Shown piece after piece: positions 1 through 5,480 of a stretch of 6,703 nucleotides of DNA; the first letter of the stretch is position 1; every line of letters starts with the position of its first letter. The notes beneath the pieces were generated by a model. That model saw nothing but the letters and a program-made list of their open reading frames with translations, searched no databases and had not been told where the DNA came from. This stretch comes from Burkholderiales bacterium (GTDB taxonomy: Bacteria; Pseudomonadota; Gammaproteobacteria; Burkholderiales; CAIKXV01): NCBI GenBank assembly GCA_014379045.1, contig JACMMK010000513.1:1-6703 (forward strand). Direction: 5' to 3'. The translations under genes were made by a program, and so were the position numbers.

Positions 1-2
1 CG

Positions 3-317
3 GCACCGTCGACGGCACCCGCGGCCCGGCGCACAGGTCATCGTTTCGCGCCGGGCGATCGCGTGCGCGTGCTCGACCTGCCCAAGTCGGGACACGTGCG
101 CACGCCGCATTACATCCGGCAGAAATCGGGCGTGGTCACCGAGTTCACCGGCGCGTTCCTCAATCCTGAAGACCTCGCCTACGGGCGCTGCGCCGGGCCT
201 GCGGTCAACGGTTACCGGGTGGTGTTCGAGCAGGCGCATGTATGGCCGGGTTACGAGGGCCGCCCGAACGACCGGCTGTACCTCGAGATCTACGAGCATT
301 GGCTCGAGAAAGCGTGA
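3..317 (+). CDS. nthB: Nitrile hydratase family beta-type subunit, C-terminal part (5' end cut by window)
   Basis: The frame is open from the window edge, giving 104 residues before TGA. The SH3-like C-terminal domain of nitrile hydratase beta (equivalent to the alpha subunit of thiocyanate hydrolase) is recognisable. It has FAPGDRVRV, then GHVRTPHYIR with the usual G-H-x-R-x-P-x-Y-x-R pattern, then a GVV strand, a Tyr-Arg-Val-Val-Phe strand and the terminal IYEHWLE. In this family a conserved beta Arg contacts the oxidised Cys ligands of the alpha subunit; one of the arginines in GHVRTPHYIR is the likely equivalent. A GTG at 63 could be read as a start, but homology continues upstream of it (FAPGD), so the gene runs off the left edge. 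The Ala/Pro-rich stretch at the edge could be a linker or the start of a split small subunit as in three-subunit enzymes; the window cannot decide. The cytoplasmic enzyme hydrates nitriles to amides, or thiocyanate in the Scn branch. It is probably co-transcribed with the alpha subunit 5 nt downstream. Confidence 0.88.
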   Translation, partial: APSTAPAARRTGHRFAPGDRVRVLDLPKSGHVRTPHYIRQKSGVVTEFTGAFLNPEDLAYGRCAGPAVNGYRVVFEQAHVWPGYEGRPNDRLYLEIYEHWLEKA

Positions 318-322
318 ACGCA

Positions 323-1018
323 ATGCCGCACGATCCCGCACCGCACGATCACGGACACGACGACCCGCGTGATCATGGCCATGCCCATGATCACGCGCAT
401 GACCCGCATGCACCGGCGCCTGATTTCGGCGACACGGGTTCGCGCTGGTACGAGGTCGCCTCCGACGTGATGCGCGACATGCTGATCGAGCAGAACGTGC
501 TCGCCGCGCGCGAAGTGCGCAAGCAGATCGAACTGATGGAAAGCAAGACGATCCAGCTCGGCGGAAAACTGATCGCCCGGGCGTGGGTCGACCCGGCGTT
601 CCGGCAGACGCTGCTCGCCGACGGCAAGGCCGCCGCCGCCGCGCTCGGCATTCCGGTGACCGAAGCGACGCTGACGGTAGTCGAAGACACGCCTACGGTG
701 CGCAACGTCATCGTCTGTACGCTGTGCTCGTGCTATCCGCGCTCGCTGCTCGGGCAACCCCCGGCCTGGTATCGCAACAAGGCGTATCGGTCGCGCGTCG
801 TGCGCGAGCCGCGCAAGGTGCTCGCCGAGTTCGGCGCGCCGGTCCCGGACGAGGTCGACGTGCATGTGCACGATTCGAATGCCGACCTGCGCTTCATCGT
901 GTTGCCGATGCAGCCCGAAGGCACTGCTCACCTGAGCGAGAACGAACTGGCGGCGCTGGTGACGCGCGACAGTCTGATCGGCGTGGCGCCGCCGAGGATG
1001 CCTTCGGCCGGCCGCTGA
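323..1018 (+). CDS. nthA: Cobalt-type nitrile hydratase alpha subunit / thiocyanate hydrolase gamma-like
   Basis: This 231-residue protein carries the catalytic metal site of the nitrile hydratase family. The claw Cys132-Thr-Leu-Cys135-Ser136-Cys137 is intact. Thr after the first Cys marks the cobalt type, since iron types have Ser there. In the family, the second and third Cys are oxidised and, with backbone amides, bind the metal that activates the nitrile. The helical N-terminal part spans about residues 41-110, and the C-terminal hallmark VTRDSLIGV is at 213-221. Residues 1-33 are extraordinarily His/Asp-rich (10 His), suggesting metal binding. Arg140, directly after CSCYP, matches my recollection of thiocyanate hydrolase gamma, whereas classical cobalt nitrile hydratases have Trp there. 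ATG 323 was chosen because GAGAAAG (306-312) lies 10 nt upstream. The alternative GTG 314 would overlap the beta stop (GTGA) and add three residues. Either way, translation is likely coupled to the beta gene. The family is certain; the substrate (nitrile or thiocyanate) is not. Confidence 0.93.
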   Translation: MPHDPAPHDHGHDDPRDHGHAHDHAHDPHAPAPDFGDTGSRWYEVASDVMRDMLIEQNVLAAREVRKQIELMESKTIQLGGKLIARAWVDPAFRQTLLADGKAAAAALGIPVTEATLTVVEDTPTVRNVIVCTLCSCYPRSLLGQPPAWYRNKAYRSRVVREPRKVLAEFGAPVPDEVDVHVHDSNADLRFIVLPMQPEGTAHLSENELAALVTRDSLIGVAPPRMPSAGR

Positions 1019-1041
1019 GCCTCTGGTTGGGTCACGTGCCG

Positions 1042-1082
1042 ATCATTGCATATTGAGCGGCGTTCGCTCAATATGCAATGAT
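1042..1082. promoter_or_regulatory. Perfect 18-bp inverted repeat over the ATPase start codon
   Basis: The left arm ATCATTGCATATTGAGCG (1042-1059) and right arm CGCTCAATATGCAATGAT (1065-1082) are exact reverse complements around a 5-nt loop. The element is AT-rich against its surroundings. It fills most of the 59-nt gap after nthA and includes the ATG at 1078. No T-tract follows on either strand, so an intrinsic terminator is unlikely. It could be a dimeric repressor operator over the ATPase promoter, or an RNA hairpin hiding the start codon. Promoter-like hexamers in the region (for example TTGGGT 1027-1032 with CATATT 1049-1054) are weak. Confidence 0.85.
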
Positions 1083-2250
1083 GATCGAACGGATTCTGCT
1101 GTCGTCCCTGCGCGAGCGCCTGGCCGGTGCTCCCGGCGTGGTACTGCTCGGCCCGCGTCAATGCGGCAAGACCACGCTCGCACGGATGATCGCCGCCGAG
1201 ACGCCGGGGACCCTGTTCCTGGATCTCGAGCGCCCCGCCGACCGCGCACGCCTGGCTGCACCGGAGCTCTTCCTGCCCGGATTTCGCGACCGCCTCGTCG
1301 TGCTCGACGAGGTCCAGCACATGCCCGACCTGTTCGCCGCACTTCGACCCGAGATCGATGCGCATCGGCGGCCCGGCCGTTTCCTGTTGCTCGGATCGGC
1401 CTCGGGCGTGCTGCTGCGACAGAGTGCCGAATCGCTCGCGGGACGCGTCAGTTATCTGGAACTGCGGCCGCTGCTCGCGGCAGAGGTCGCACCGGACCTG
1501 TCGACGCTGCAGTCGCTGTGGCTGCGCGGCGGGTTTCCCCCCAGCTATACCGCTACCGACGACCGCGCGTCATTCGTCTGGCGCGAAGACTTCATCGCGA
1601 CCTTCCTTCAGCGCGATCTGCCGCAACTGGGTTCGTCGATCGCAGCGGCCACGATGCATCGGTTCTGGCGCATGCTCGCGCACCTGCACGGCCAACGCTT
1701 CAACGCCTCGCAGATCGGCGCCTCGCTCGGCGGACTCGCGCACACGACCGTCGGTCGCTATGTCGACCTGCTGGTGGACACGATGCTGGTGCGACGCCTC
1801 GAGCCTTTTCTGCCTAACGTCGGCAAGCGCCTGGTGAAGGCGCCGAAACTCTATCTGCGCGACAGCGGGCTGTTGCATGCGCTGCTTGGTCTGGGCAGCG
1901 TCGAAGACCTGCAGGGCCACCCCGGAACGGGCGCCTCGTGGGAAGGTTTCGTGATCGAGCAGATCCTGGCGCTGTGTCCGACCGGGGCGCAGGCCGGGTT
2001 CTATCGCACTGCAGTCGGCGCCGAACTCGATCTGGTCGTCGAGATCGGACGGCGCCGGATCGGCTTCGAAGTCAAGTTCTCTTCAGCGCCGACCGTCAAG
2101 CGCGGGTTCTGGCAGGCGGTTGAAGACACCGGTGTCGCGCGCACGTACATCGTGGCGCCGGTCGACGCTGCGTATCCACTCGCTGATCGGGTGGAGGTGG
2201 TGCCGGTCGGTGATCTTTCGCGCGCGTTCGCGCCGGCGCTGCAGGGGTAA
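1078..2250 (+). CDS. ATP-binding protein, AAA_14 plus DUF4143 domains
   Basis: This 390-residue protein has the usual length and layout of stand-alone AAA_14/DUF4143 ATPases. The N-terminal P-loop domain (about 1-135) has Walker A GPRQCGKTT at 25-33, Walker B LVVLDEVQ at 73-80 and a sensor-like GSAS at 106-109. The ELRPL strand at 128-132 and RGGFPP at 150-155 lead into the DUF4143 region (about 160-340). That region holds a winged-helix-like segment (about 195-240) and ends in a PD-(D/E)XK-like arrangement, Asp318 then Glu331-Val-Lys333, typical of this restriction-nuclease-fold domain. The biological role of the family is not established; nucleic-acid or protein remodelling, defence and toxin-antitoxin roles have all been considered. 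The only starts that keep the P-loop are ATG 1078 or 1081. Neither has a Shine-Dalgarno sequence and both sit in the inverted repeat, so leaderless or structure-controlled translation is possible. It sits alone between two metabolic gene sets, with nothing linking it to either. Confidence 0.92.
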   Translation: MMIERILLSSLRERLAGAPGVVLLGPRQCGKTTLARMIAAETPGTLFLDLERPADRARLAAPELFLPGFRDRLVVLDEVQHMPDLFAALRPEIDAHRRPGRFLLLGSASGVLLRQSAESLAGRVSYLELRPLLAAEVAPDLSTLQSLWLRGGFPPSYTATDDRASFVWREDFIATFLQRDLPQLGSSIAAATMHRFWRMLAHLHGQRFNASQIGASLGGLAHTTVGRYVDLLVDTMLVRRLEPFLPNVGKRLVKAPKLYLRDSGLLHALLGLGSVEDLQGHPGTGASWEGFVIEQILALCPTGAQAGFYRTAVGAELDLVVEIGRRRIGFEVKFSSAPTVKRGFWQAVEDTGVARTYIVAPVDAAYPLADRVEVVPVGDLSRAFAPALQG

Positions 2251-2332
2251 CCGCCGGCCGGCTACCCGCGCGACCTGCACTCGACCGTCGCGCCCTCGGG
2301 CCCGGTATGCGTGCAGCCCGGGCACGATTGCG

Positions 2333-2357
2333 CCCCACGACGGTGCGCATCGTGGGG
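2333..2357. promoter_or_regulatory. 8-bp inverted repeat, candidate enhancer-binding-protein site
   Basis: CCCCACGA (2333-2340) and TCGTGGGG (2350-2357) are perfect complements separated by 9 nt. They lie at about -112 to -88 from the start predicted for the sigma-54 promoter, a normal distance for binding of a sigma-54 activator. The role as an upstream activating site is inferred from position and symmetry only; no known activator consensus is matched. Confidence 0.4.
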
Positions 2358-2384
2358 TGCTCGACGCTGCATGGCGTTCCTGGC

Positions 2385-2413
2385 GCGAAGACTTCGCTCG
2401 ACGCTGGCGTCGA
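2385..2413. promoter_or_regulatory. Two abutting palindromes just upstream of the sigma-54 promoter
   Basis: GCGAAG-A-CTTCGC (2385-2397, 6-bp arms, 1-nt centre) is directly followed by TCGACGC-TG-GCGTCGA (2398-2413, 7-bp arms, 2-nt centre). The second ends 5 nt before the -24 element. An 11-base direct repeat, GCTCGACGCTG, occurs at 2359-2369 and 2396-2406, so part of the second palindrome is also present upstream. The arrangement looks like operator sites at about -60 to -32, where a repressor or architectural protein could affect loop formation. Function is inferred. Confidence 0.4.
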
Positions 2414-2418
2414 ACGGA

Positions 2419-2434
2419 TGGCACAGGACTTGCA
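2419..2434 (+). promoter_or_regulatory. Sigma-54 (RpoN) -24/-12 promoter for the binding-protein operon
   Basis: TGGCACAGGACTTGCA matches the sigma-54 consensus TGGCAC-N5-TTGCA at every specified position. The invariant GG (2420-2421) and GC (2432-2433) are exactly 10 nt apart. The predicted start is near 2445, about 20 nt before the GTG of the first binding-protein gene. The match lies in a non-coding gap and on the strand of the genes it would serve. Sigma-54 promoters need an ATP-driven enhancer-binding protein, so expression should be inducible (nitrogen status, carboxylate sensing or similar); the activator gene is not in the window. Confidence 0.85.
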
Positions 2435-2464
2435 GCCCTGCACAGGTTCTGTTCGACCCGCGCC

Positions 2465-3451
2465 GTGAAACCATTGACGAACTTCCGATACGCCTCCACG
2501 GCCACGCTCTTTCTGTTTTCGATCGCGACGTCGGGGGTCGCCGCCGCGGCCGATTACCCGTCCCGCCCGGTGCGCTTCGTCATTCCGTTTCCGGCAGGCG
2601 GTGTCTCCGACATCATCGGGCGCTCGATCGCGGCACGACTCGGCGAGTCGATGAAACAGACGATGATCGTCGACAACCGCGTCGGCGCTGGCGGCACGAT
2701 CGGCTCCGACGTCGTGGCGAAGGCCACTGCCGACGGCTACACGGTGCTGCTCGGCAGCCTGTCGACGCATGCGATCGCCCCGCATGTGTTCCGCAAGCTG
2801 GCGTACGACCCGGTCGCCGACTTCGCCCCCATCGGCACCGTGGTCATCGCGCCGAACCTGATCGGTGCCAGTCCGAAGCTCGACGCGAAGTCGGTGAAGG
2901 ACGTGATCGCGCTGGCGAAGGCCCGGCCCGGCAGCCTGAGCTATGCCTCGTCCGGCATCGGCGCGGTGTTTCATCTGTCGGGTGAGCTGTTCAATCTGCT
3001 CGCCGGCGTCGACACCGTGCACGTGCCGTTCAAGGGGCTCGCCGCCGCGTACCCGGAGGTAGCCTCGGGCCAGATCGGGCTGATCTACGACAGCGTGATC
3101 TCGGCCATGCCGCATATCAAGGGCGCACGCGTGCGTCCGCTGGCGCTGCTCGGTGCCCGGCGCAGTGCACTGCTGCCCGAGGTGCCGACGATGGCCGAGG
3201 CGGGGCTGCCGGGTTACGACGTGACGTTCTGGCAGGCGCTGTTCGCGCCCGCGAAAACGCCCGCCTCCGCGATCGAGCGGCTGAACGTCGAACTCAATCG
3301 CAGCCTGAAGCTGCCCGAGTTGCGCGATGCGTTTGCCGCACAGGGCGCCGAAGTGTATCCGGGCAGCGCGTCGGATCTCGCGCTGCTGTTGAAGACCGAC
3401 CTCGCGAAGATGGGCAGGCTCGTGCGCCAGGCAAAGGTGGAACCCGAATGA
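2465..3451 (+). CDS. TTT (Bug family) periplasmic substrate-binding protein 1
   Basis: This is the extracytoplasmic binding component of a tripartite tricarboxylate transporter (TctC/Bug family), which captures a small carboxylate-type ligand and delivers it to a TctA/TctB permease. From GTG 2465 it has 328 residues, normal for the family. It opens with a Sec signal peptide (MKPLTNFR, hydrophobic core 11-21, cleavage near the Ala cluster 26-29). The mature protein starts at DYPSRPVR. Family landmarks are PFPAGG (41-46), VDNRVGAGG-IG (69-80), DGYTVLLG (90-97), the segment YDP-ADFAP (114-122), HVPFKG (186-191) and EVPTMAEAGLPGY (239-251). GTG is preferred because it begins a proper signal peptide and lies about 20 nt after the predicted sigma-54 start; no good Shine-Dalgarno is seen. 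A longer open frame upstream crosses the promoter and lacks similarity. It is first of a run of related genes. The ligand cannot be read from the sequence. Confidence 0.93.
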   Translation: MKPLTNFRYASTATLFLFSIATSGVAAAADYPSRPVRFVIPFPAGGVSDIIGRSIAARLGESMKQTMIVDNRVGAGGTIGSDVVAKATADGYTVLLGSLSTHAIAPHVFRKLAYDPVADFAPIGTVVIAPNLIGASPKLDAKSVKDVIALAKARPGSLSYASSGIGAVFHLSGELFNLLAGVDTVHVPFKGLAAAYPEVASGQIGLIYDSVISAMPHIKGARVRPLALLGARRSALLPEVPTMAEAGLPGYDVTFWQALFAPAKTPASAIERLNVELNRSLKLPELRDAFAAQGAEVYPGSASDLALLLKTDLAKMGRLVRQAKVEPE

Positions 3452-3463
3452 ACTGTTCGAAAT

Positions 3464-3469
3464 GAAAGG
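3464..3469 (+). promoter_or_regulatory. Ribosome binding site GAAAGG deciding the start of gene 2
   Basis: GAAAGG lies 7 nt before ATG 3477 and supports that start. The in-frame ATG 3462, 15 nt upstream, has no comparable sequence before it. Confidence 0.5.
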
Positions 3470-3476
3470 CGCGACG

Positions 3477-4475
3477 ATGAAACAATGTAGGGTTCCGACG
3501 CTTGCGATGCGCTGCTCGCTCGCTGTCTGCTCGGTCGTTGCCTCTGCTTACATCGCTGGCGCTGCGGTCGCCGCCGACTACCCTAACCGACCGGTGCGTA
3601 TGGTCGTCCCCTTCGGCGCCGGCGGCGTCTCCGACATCATCGGGCGCACCCTCGCCGTGCGCATGCAGGACAGTCTCGGGCAACCGGTGATCGTCGACAA
3701 CCGCGGCGGCGCCGGCGGCTCGATCGGCAGCGACATCGTCGCGAAAGCGCAGGCCGACGGACACACGATCCTGCTCGGCAGCAACGGCACGCACGCGATC
3801 GTGCCGTACCTGTATCGCAAGCTCCCCTACGATCCGCTGAAGGACTTCACGCCCATCAGCATGGTGGCGGTGACCCCGACCGTGCTCGCGGTCAATCCCG
3901 ACCTGCCGGTGAAGTCGGTGAAGGAGTTGCTCGCCCTGGCGAAGGCGAAGCCCGGCGCGCTGTCGTTCGGTTCGTCCGGCGTCGGCAGCACCTCGCACCT
4001 GGCAGGCGAGATGCTCGGTGCGCTGGGTGGGGTCACGCTGACCCATGTGCCGTACAAGAGTGCCTCGGCCGCGTATCCCGATGTGTTCGCCGGACGCGTG
4101 CCGCTGATCTTCGACAGCGTGCTGTCGATGTCCGCGCACATCAAGTCCGGGCGCGTGCGTCCGCTCGCCGTCACCACGCCGAAGCGCGCCGGCAACCTGC
4201 CCGAGATCGTGACGATGGCCGAAGCGGGCCTGCCCGGTTACGCGATCACGCTGTGGATCGCCGTGTTCGGGCCGGCCGGCATGCCGCCCGCGGTGACCGC
4301 GCGCCTGAACAAGGAGATCGTACGCGTGCTCGCATTGCCCGACGTCCGCGAGCAGATGGGCGCCCAGGGCGCCGAAGTGATGAGCGGGTCGCCTGCCGAC
4401 CTGCGCAGTGCGGTACAGGTCGATCTCAAGCGCATGGGCGAGATCGTCAAGGCCGCGAAGATCGAAGCCGAATAG
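3477..4475 (+). CDS. TTT (Bug family) periplasmic substrate-binding protein 2
   Basis: This second TctC/Bug protein has 332 residues from ATG 3477; ATG 3462 would add five. The signal peptide has a basic start (MKQCR), a hydrophobic core at about 14-31 and likely cleavage at AVA|A (residue 32 or 33), leaving mature ADYPNRPVR. Landmarks are PFGAGG (45-50), VDNRGGAGGSIG (73-84), DGHTILLG (94-101), YDP-KDF-P (118-126), HVPYKS (190-195), IFDSVLS (211-217) and MAEAGLPGY (247-255). It shares 18 of 25 residues with protein 3 over the stretch starting THAI/THTI (HAIVPYLYRK and following), so the two are paralogues. The ligand-side HVPYK motif ends in Ser (VPYKSASAAYPD) where its neighbours have Gly, so ligand preference may differ. 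Cysteines occur only in the signal peptide and do not form a lipobox. The gene lies 25 nt after gene 1, and its stop TAG overlaps the ribosome binding site of gene 3. Confidence 0.94.
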   Translation: MKQCRVPTLAMRCSLAVCSVVASAYIAGAAVAADYPNRPVRMVVPFGAGGVSDIIGRTLAVRMQDSLGQPVIVDNRGGAGGSIGSDIVAKAQADGHTILLGSNGTHAIVPYLYRKLPYDPLKDFTPISMVAVTPTVLAVNPDLPVKSVKELLALAKAKPGALSFGSSGVGSTSHLAGEMLGALGGVTLTHVPYKSASAAYPDVFAGRVPLIFDSVLSMSAHIKSGRVRPLAVTTPKRAGNLPEIVTMAEAGLPGYAITLWIAVFGPAGMPPAVTARLNKEIVRVLALPDVREQMGAQGAEVMSGSPADLRSAVQVDLKRMGEIVKAAKIEAE

Positions 4476-4478
4476 GAG
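4474..4478 (+). promoter_or_regulatory. Strong ribosome binding site AGGAG overlapping the stop of gene 2
   Basis: AGGAG begins inside the TAG stop of the preceding gene and lies 7 nt before ATG 4486. It fixes the start of gene 3 and rules out an in-frame ATG at 4408 inside gene 2. It also suggests translational coupling. Confidence 0.8.
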
Positions 4479-4485
4479 TTTCTCG

Positions 4486-5478
4486 ATGCAGGTTCATTTC
4501 AATGCGACGATCGTTTCGCTCGCAACCGTCGCGCTCGGTGTGCTCAACGTGGTGGACGCGCCCATCGCGCACGGACAGGGCGACCCCTATCCGACGAAAC
4601 CGATCCGGTTCATCGTGCCGTTCGCAGCAGCCGGGGTGTCGGACATCGTCGCACGCACGATCGGCGCACGGCTGCAGGAGTCGCTCGGGCAGTCGGTGCT
4701 GATCGAGAATCGCGGCGGCGCCGGTGGCACCATCGGCGCCGATGTCGTGGCCAAGGCCACGCCCGACGGCTACACGATCGGCATCGGCAACCTGTCGACG
4801 CACACGATCGCACCGAGCGTCTATCGCAAGCTGCCGTACGACCCGGTGAAGGACTTCGCGCCGGTCAGCATGGTTGCGACCGCGCCTAACGTGATGGCGG
4901 TCACCTCGACACTGGCGGTGAAGAACCTCAAGGAAGTGATCGCGTTGTCGAAGACCCGACCGCTGTCGTTCGCCTCGTCGGGGGTAGGCACGGTGTTCCA
5001 TCTTGCAGGCGAGATGGTCAACACGATGGCGGGCATCGACATGACGCACGTGCCGTACAAGGGCGTCGCCGCCGCGTATCCGGAAGTGATCGCAGGCAGC
5101 GTGCCGCTGATCTTCGACAGCATCATCTCCGCGTCGGGGCATATCAAGGCGGGGCGCATCCGGCCGCTCGCGATCACCTCGAGCGCCCGCTCGCCGGTGC
5201 TGCCCGACGTGCCGACGATGGTCGAAGCCGGGCTTCCCGGCTTCGAACTCAACTTCTGGATCGGCATCTTCGCGCCGCCGGCGACCCCGGCACCGATCAT
5301 CGCCCGCTTGAACGGCGAGATTCTGAAAGCGTTGAAGACGCCCGAAGTGCGTGCACAATTCGCCGCACAAGGCGCCGACGTCGTCGGCACGTCGCCGGGC
5401 GAACTGCTCGAGCTGATCCGTGGCGGCCTGCCGCGGATGGCAAAGCTGGTCAAGGCCGCGAAGATCGAACCGGAGTGA
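4486..5478 (+). CDS. TTT (Bug family) periplasmic substrate-binding protein 3
   Basis: This third TctC/Bug protein has 330 residues. ATG 4486 is set by a strong AGGAG. The leader (residues 1-30, cleavage near AHG|Q) has a hydrophobic core but no Lys/Arg in its n-region, only His, which is weak for a Sec signal. The mature part starts around DPYPTKPIR. Landmarks are PFAAAG (45-50), IENRGGAGGTIG (73-84), DGYTIGIG (94-101), YDPVKDFAP (118-126), HVPYKG (188-193), IFDSIIS (209-215) and DVPTMVEAGLPGF (241-253). The first loop reads AAAG where the other copies have x-x-Gly-Gly, a change near the expected ligand pocket. It matches protein 1 at 17 of 25 and protein 2 at 18 of 25 residues in the stretch starting THTIAPSVYRK, so it belongs to the same paralogue group. 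It starts 10 nt after gene 2, and its stop TGA overlaps possible starts of gene 4. Confidence 0.94.
   Translation: MQVHFNATIVSLATVALGVLNVVDAPIAHGQGDPYPTKPIRFIVPFAAAGVSDIVARTIGARLQESLGQSVLIENRGGAGGTIGADVVAKATPDGYTIGIGNLSTHTIAPSVYRKLPYDPVKDFAPVSMVATAPNVMAVTSTLAVKNLKEVIALSKTRPLSFASSGVGTVFHLAGEMVNTMAGIDMTHVPYKGVAAAYPEVIAGSVPLIFDSIISASGHIKAGRIRPLAITSSARSPVLPDVPTMVEAGLPGFELNFWIGIFAPPATPAPIIARLNGEILKALKTPEVRAQFAAQGADVVGTSPGELLELIRGGLPRMAKLVKAAKIEPE
5472..5475 (+). promoter_or_regulatory. Ribosome binding site GGAG for gene 4 inside the end of gene 3
   Basis: GGAG lies in the last codons of gene 3, 5 nt before ATG 5481. Nearby in-frame starts are GTG 5475 (4-nt GTGA overlap) and ATG 5478 (1-nt overlap), which are too close to this site. 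All choices imply coupled translation and change the protein by at most two residues. Confidence 0.5.
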
Positions 5479-5480
5479 TG

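Noticed and set aside
63..65. GTG 63 as a true start of a short protein
   Set aside because: Family similarity (FAPGD before RVRV) continues upstream in the same frame to the window edge, so this is an internal codon.
583..1056. Second-frame open reading frame overlapping the alpha subunit
   Set aside because: It is an Arg/Ala-rich translation typical of an out-of-frame GC-rich gene. The CTLCSC-containing frame is clearly the coding one.
1042..1082. Inverted repeat read as an intrinsic terminator for the nitrile hydratase operon
   Set aside because: The stem is AT-rich and no T-run follows on either strand; the element also contains the next gene's start codon.
2244..2267. GGGTA...TACCC with an inner CCGGCCGG as a terminator after the ATPase gene
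   Set aside because: The outer arms are only 5 bp, the inner part pairs poorly in register and no T-tract follows, so it is too weak to annotate.
2096..3115. Long open frames on the - strand opposite the binding-protein genes (also 3294-4139, 4447-5370 and 5586-6560)
   Set aside because: They mirror real genes in high-GC DNA, are rich in Arg/His/Asp without domain motifs, and lack ribosome binding sites. The + strand frames carry clear family motifs.
3516..3533. Lipoprotein signal in binding protein 2 (Leu-Ala-Val-Cys) and in protein 4 (Met-Leu-Ala-Cys)
   Set aside because: Val at -1 does not fit a lipobox, and in protein 4 the Cys precedes the hydrophobic core. Both have ordinary signal-peptidase sites further on.
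4408..4485. Upstream extension of binding protein 3 to ATG 4408
   Set aside because: It would overlap gene 2 by 68 nt and adds an Arg/Ser-rich segment with no family similarity. AGGAG 7 nt before ATG 4486 fixes the start.
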